Source: an uncultured Helicobacter sp. (GTDB lineage: Bacteria; Campylobacterota; Campylobacteria; Campylobacterales; Helicobacteraceae). Taken from it: a stretch of DNA of 8,305 bases. Shown here in pieces: positions 6,775-8,305 of the stretch (positions are counted from its first letter, which is position 1; each line of letters starts with the position of its first letter). The translations under genes and the position numbers were made by a program. The notes beneath the pieces are model-generated. The model was not told the origin of the DNA, did no database searches, and saw only the letters and a list, made by a program, of their open reading frames with translations. The DNA is taken from positions 1-8,305 of the forward strand of contig CAMXAV010000021.1 in the NCBI GenBank assembly GCA_947179285.1, written 5' to 3'.

Positions 6775-8305
6775 ATGGATAAAAGGCGAGAGAAGCTCAT
6801 TAAAATCGCCCTTGTGGGGCAGCCCAATGTTGGCAAAAGTTTGTTGATTAATGCGCTGTGCCATTCCAACATGAAAGTAGGAAACTTTACCGGAGTTACG
6901 GTTGAAAAAGCCGAGGCGAGCACGACACACAAGGGCTATACTCTCCAAATCATCGATTTACCAGGGACATATTCGCTCTATGGATATTCTGAAGAGGAGA
7001 AAATTACCAAAAATTTTGTGGAATCGAATGATTATGACTTAATCGTTAATGTCGCAGATTCGACAAATTTAGAACGCAATCTGCTTTTGAGCGCACAGCT
7101 GCTCGAGATGCAAAAAAAGATGATTTTGGCGCTCAATATGAGCGATGAGGCGCAAAAAGAGGGGATAAATATTAATGAAAAAACTTTAAGTGCATTGCTT
7201 GGGATTCCGAGCGTGCGCGTGTCTGCACACACAAAAGAAAACTTGGAACTTTTGCTTGATAATATTATAGAAATGCACGAAACGGGACAAAGCACTAATA
7301 AACGCATTTATAGCAATGCGATTGAAACGGAGATTTTGCGTTTAGAAGAATTTATCGAGAGCAAAAAAGACGTGAGTATCGAATCGCTCCAACTAAGCGC
7401 GCGCCAAATTGCAATCTTGCTACTCAAACAAGAGGAAAAGACATTTGCATTTTTACATGAAAAACCCATTTGGCTAGAACTATCGCAAAAATTGCAAGAA
7501 TCTTTGAATACTCTCTATACGATTTATGATACGCCTTCTAACAAAGAAATTTTTCTCGATGACTTAAATGCATTTGTGCAGGGGCTGATTACCGAAACAG
7601 TCGATTACGAAACAAAAAAGGCACGTAATTATACCCACACGATTGATAAGATTCTCATCAACAAATACGCGGGGATTCCAATATTTTTGTTTTTCATGTG
7701 GGCATTGTTTCAGCTCACCTTTACGCTCGGCGCATTGCCTATGGATTTGATTGAAGCTTTCTTTGGCTGGCTCGGAGATTTGGTTAAAGACAATATACCA
7801 AACGAGGCTCTTTCATCTTTGATTGCCGATGGAATTATTGGCGGTGTAGGCGCTGTTGTGTCATTCTTGCCCAATATCGTGATTTTATTCTTTGGAATCG
7901 CACTATTAGAAACAACGGGTTATATGTCTCGTGTCGCGTTTTTATTAGACGGATTCTTCCATAAATTTGGCTTGCAAGGCAAGAGTTTTATCCCTCTCGT
8001 AACGGGTTTTGGCTGCTCTGTGCCCGCTTTCATGGCAACAAGGACATTAAAAAGCCGTAAGGATAGATTGCTCACACTTTTTATCATCAATTTTATGAGC
8101 TGCGGGGCGCGATTGCCCGTTTATGTCTTGTTTGTTGGTGCATTTTTTCCTGCGCAACTCGCCGGGAATTGGTTGTTTGGAATCTATATCTTGGGTGCAT
8201 TGCTTGGGCTTGTTATGGCAAAGATTCTGCGTCTAACTGCATTTAGGGGCGCAGATGAACCTTTTGTTATGGAAATGCCAAAATATCGTATGCCAAATTG
8301 GCGAT
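6775..8305 (+). CDS. feoB: FeoB ferrous iron transporter, 3' end beyond the window
   Basis: FeoB is the inner-membrane Fe(II) permease with an N-terminal GTPase domain. The frame stays open from the ATG at 6775 to the window edge: 510 codons plus one base, so the last part of the protein is missing. The GTPase motifs are G1 GQPNVGKS (15-22), whose N18 is the asparagine linked to potassium activation, G2 around T39-T42 in NFTGVTVE, G3 DLPGT (61-65) and G4 NMSD (121-124). A helical linker follows. The membrane part starts near residue 300 (GIPIFLFFMWALFQ). Both halves of the gate are present: TGFGCSVPA with C414, and MSCGARLPVY with C443. Their 29-residue spacing equals that of the E. coli gate cysteines. 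AAGG lies ten bases upstream of the ATG, inside the end of feoA. Codon use is much richer in AT than in the recA-trpA block. The gene looks intact as far as it can be read. Confidence 0.96.
   Translation, partial: MDKRREKLIKIALVGQPNVGKSLLINALCHSNMKVGNFTGVTVEKAEASTTHKGYTLQIIDLPGTYSLYGYSEEEKITKNFVESNDYDLIVNVADSTNLERNLLLSAQLLEMQKKMILALNMSDEAQKEGININEKTLSALLGIPSVRVSAHTKENLELLLDNIIEMHETGQSTNKRIYSNAIETEILRLEEFIESKKDVSIESLQLSARQIAILLLKQEEKTFAFLHEKPIWLELSQKLQESLNTLYTIYDTPSNKEIFLDDLNAFVQGLITETVDYETKKARNYTHTIDKILINKYAGIPIFLFFMWALFQLTFTLGALPMDLIEAFFGWLGDLVKDNIPNEALSSLIADGIIGGVGAVVSFLPNIVILFFGIALLETTGYMSRVAFLLDGFFHKFGLQGKSFIPLVTGFGCSVPAFMATRTLKSRKDRLLTLFIINFMSCGARLPVYVLFVGAFFPAQLAGNWLFGIYILGALLGLVMAKILRLTAFRGADEPFVMEMPKYRMPNWR

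Overview
The window looks like chromosomal DNA of a Campylobacterota bacterium, most likely Helicobacter or a close relative. The strongest clue is the gene order recA, eno, a small FtsB/DivIC-like membrane protein, an AMIN-domain exported protein, aroK. From memory this matches the H. pylori block HP0153 to HP0157. AT-rich promoters with clean TATAAT boxes and no clear -35 element, a DsbA with a CIHC active site, and the FeoA/FeoB pair fit the same group. The species cannot be named from the sequence.

Layout. Bases 1-339 hold no gene. They contain three fold-back repeats: a G/C-run hairpin, a degenerate inverted repeat with an inner hairpin, and a 117-bp element with perfect 16-bp terminal inverted repeats. 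Bases 340-1703 on the minus strand are a two-gene disulfide-bond operon, a periplasmic DsbA-like oxidase followed by its DsbB/DsbI-family membrane partner, coupled by a one-base stop/start overlap. A 134-bp divergent promoter region (1704-1837) separates it from recA. Bases 1838-6405 on the plus strand form a tightly packed six-gene run: recA, eno, the FtsB-like protein, the AMIN protein, aroK and trpA. Gaps are at most 9 bases and three junctions overlap. Bases 6406-6544 are an AT-rich intergenic region with a promoter and a candidate iron-regulation site. From 6545 to the right edge lies feoA-feoB, with feoB cut off by the window end.

How the genes work together. DsbA and the DsbB-type protein form one electron-relay pair that oxidises cysteines in exported proteins. 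The recA run mixes DNA repair, glycolysis, a probable divisome component, an envelope protein and two aromatic amino acid enzymes (shikimate kinase and the tryptophan synthase alpha subunit). It looks like a co-transcribed housekeeping block rather than one pathway. FeoA and FeoB import ferrous iron.

No new multi-gene system is evident, and most of the window is ordinary core genome. The less ordinary signals are the clustered fold-back repeats, a five-helix DsbB homologue, a short TrpA placed away from any visible trpB, a sharp fall in GC content at the trpA/feoA boundary, and strong word biases over the whole window. By eye I found no GATC, no GGCC and no GAGTC/GACTC, against about 70 GAATC/GATTC sites. 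These biases suggest past restriction-modification pressure.
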